In this document: positions 63,140 through 64,000 of the stretch, in pieces | Layout: each line of letters starts with the position of its first letter | Numbering within the stretch: position 1 is the stretch's first letter | Source of the DNA: Dawidia cretensis | Lineage (GTDB): Bacteria > Bacteroidota > Bacteroidia > Cytophagales > Cyclobacteriaceae | Reading direction: 5' to 3' | Length of the DNA stretch: 64,000 nucleotides | Assembly: GCF_018598175.1 (NCBI RefSeq) | Contig: NZ_JAHESE010000032.1 | Coordinates: 21,250-85,249 of the forward strand | Translations under genes and position numbers: made by a program | The notes under the pieces: generated by a model | Seen by the model: only the letters and a program-made list of their open reading frames with translations | Databases searched by the model: none | Told to the model about the DNA's origin: nothing

Positions 63140-64000
63140 TTATCGTTCCGCGTCCGGTGCCGGGTGATGGTATAGTTGGAACTCCAAATATGGCGCGATT
63201 TTCTGAATGGTGTTGGTATCAAGGGCCTGTATCTTAGCAAGATCTGAAAGGGCCGAGAGTTCTCCATGCTGAAATCGATAAGCCACAAGGGCGTGGGCGG
63301 CAGACTTCGATAAATACGGATGAGCGGCGAGCTCGCGTTCGCCGGCTGTTGATATCGATCCGCCGCGGCCGGAAATTCTCTGACACAAACGATGCCTGCA
63401 CCAGGCGTCCCGCAACAGCTGAATCGAGGGTATAAATTTCCCCAACTTGCGTAATAGACACGAAGCCGCCCAATTTTTCACGGTATGCCACAATCCGCAG
63501 CGCCCGCTTGTCGCCAATACCAAAGATCTTTTTCAACTGTGCCGTATCCGCCAGGTTCAGGTCGAAAGGCTCCGGCTTCCGGGTCGCTACGGACGGGTAC
63601 GGTTGCCAGGTCTTCCGCAGTGGCGCGCGTTCGATCGGAAGCTGGATGAAGGGTTCCAGTTGCCGGTACAATGCCGTATCCATCCCGTAGATCCGCAACA
63701 AATCTTTGCGGCTGCGAAAGACTCCTCCCGCCTCGCGATACCGTACCATGCGCTTTGCCAGCTGCGGTGAAAATCCGATGCTTTGCAGTTCTTGTGTTGA
63801 AAGTTTGTTGGGATCAAAACGAAACGGTCGTCCCTTTATTTCAAAGGCTGCCCGGGCGGCCGTCGCATCAGTATCGACTCCCACCCCGTCCCAGCAAGCC
63901 AGCAAGCTATCAAGAACGTGCACGGCATCAGGATCTTCCATAGCCGGATGGGATGGTGAATACAGCACCCCCGAAAACACAAACCCCAATGTCCCTGCGG
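63140..64000 (-). pseudogene. ComEA-like helix-hairpin-helix protein, frameshifted and cut by window edge
   Basis: The frame is open through the right window edge, so the start lies outside; the visible beginning (TLGFVFSGVLYSP) looks like a leader end. Three helix-hairpin-helix units follow: FDPNKLSTQELQSIGFSPQL, FDLNLADTAQLKKIFGIGDK, and IDINS... whose continuation AGERELAAHPYLSKSAAH sits in another frame. The break falls at 63341-63350 (INS reads on as RRTRARRSS in the old frame). Joined, the third unit is normal and ends ...APYLEFQLYHHPAPDAER at 63140. HhH repeats bind DNA without sequence preference. Either a real inactivating frameshift or a sequencing error in the GC-rich spot. Confidence 0.75.

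Noticed and set aside
1-64000. tRNA, rRNA, prophage, IS or integrative-element genes
   Set aside because: No sequence with tRNA-like or rRNA-like character was noticed in the gaps, and no transposase, integrase or phage protein is encoded in any frame examined.

Overview
The window comes from a free-living, polysaccharide-degrading member of the Bacteroidota, most likely of the Cytophagales/Chitinophagales type. The evidence is two SusC/SusD pairs, a Bacteroidota-type ECF sigma/FecR pair, a SusR-like membrane regulator, two giant enzymes with type IX secretion (T9SS) C-terminal sorting domains, a TamB/TamL pair, promoter-like sequences of the TTTG/TAnnTTTG type, and few Shine-Dalgarno sequences. 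I see no rRNA, tRNA, CRISPR array, prophage or insertion sequence. Genus cannot be told from the sequence alone.

Layout. (1) 1-13300, mostly + strand: a sulfatase, an exported SAM hydroxide adenosyltransferase, an orphan RND pump, a three-gene run (PstS-like binding protein, formylglycine-generating-enzyme homologue, sterol desaturase/AGMO-like hydroxylase), a TonB-dependent receptor and a SET-domain protein with a histone-H1-like tail. (2) 13322-14287, - strand: a small unknown protein and a TRIC-type channel. (3) 14377-42412, - strand throughout: a large polysaccharide utilization locus (PUL). In transcription order it reads SusR-like regulator, ECF sigma, FecR anti-sigma, SusC with STN domain, SusD, a 0.5 kb spacer with 11-bp tandem repeats, GH97 alpha-glucosidase, second SusC, second SusD, GH71/99-like hydrolase, SusE/F-like lipoprotein, a small beta-helix protein, GH87 alpha-1,3-glucanase and a multidomain GH3. 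(4) 42892-51736, + strand: a membrane GT2 glycosyltransferase, TamB and TamL. (5) 51724-59079: a LacI regulator divergent from a glucuronoxylan cluster (GH115, GH10, mannonate dehydratase, aldose epimerase), with LacI-type operators between them. (6) 59073-64000, - strand: a large SF1 helicase and a frameshifted helix-hairpin-helix protein running off the window.

How the genes work together. The PUL combines a secreted endo-alpha-1,3-glucanase (GH87, with all three Asp positions of the family in the right spacing), a surface GH71/99-like hydrolase, a SusB-type inverting GH97 and a secreted GH3. I infer that the target is an alpha-glucan rich in alpha-1,3 linkages, such as fungal cell-wall alpha-1,3-glucan or bacterial mutan; the GH3 could deal with accompanying beta-glucan. 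Control looks layered: a SusR-like sensor, an STN-SusC/FecR/ECF relay, and a 17-bp inverted repeat over the GH97 promoter. The xylan cluster is coherent separately: GH10 cuts the backbone, GH115 removes (methyl)glucuronic acid, and UxuA acts in hexuronate catabolism.

Unusual points are the three intergenic arrays with an 11-bp period, the SET protein with a lysine-rich tail, the exported SAM hydrolase, the formylglycine enzyme homologue with both active-site cysteines behind a leader-like N-terminus, and the frameshift in the HhH gene.
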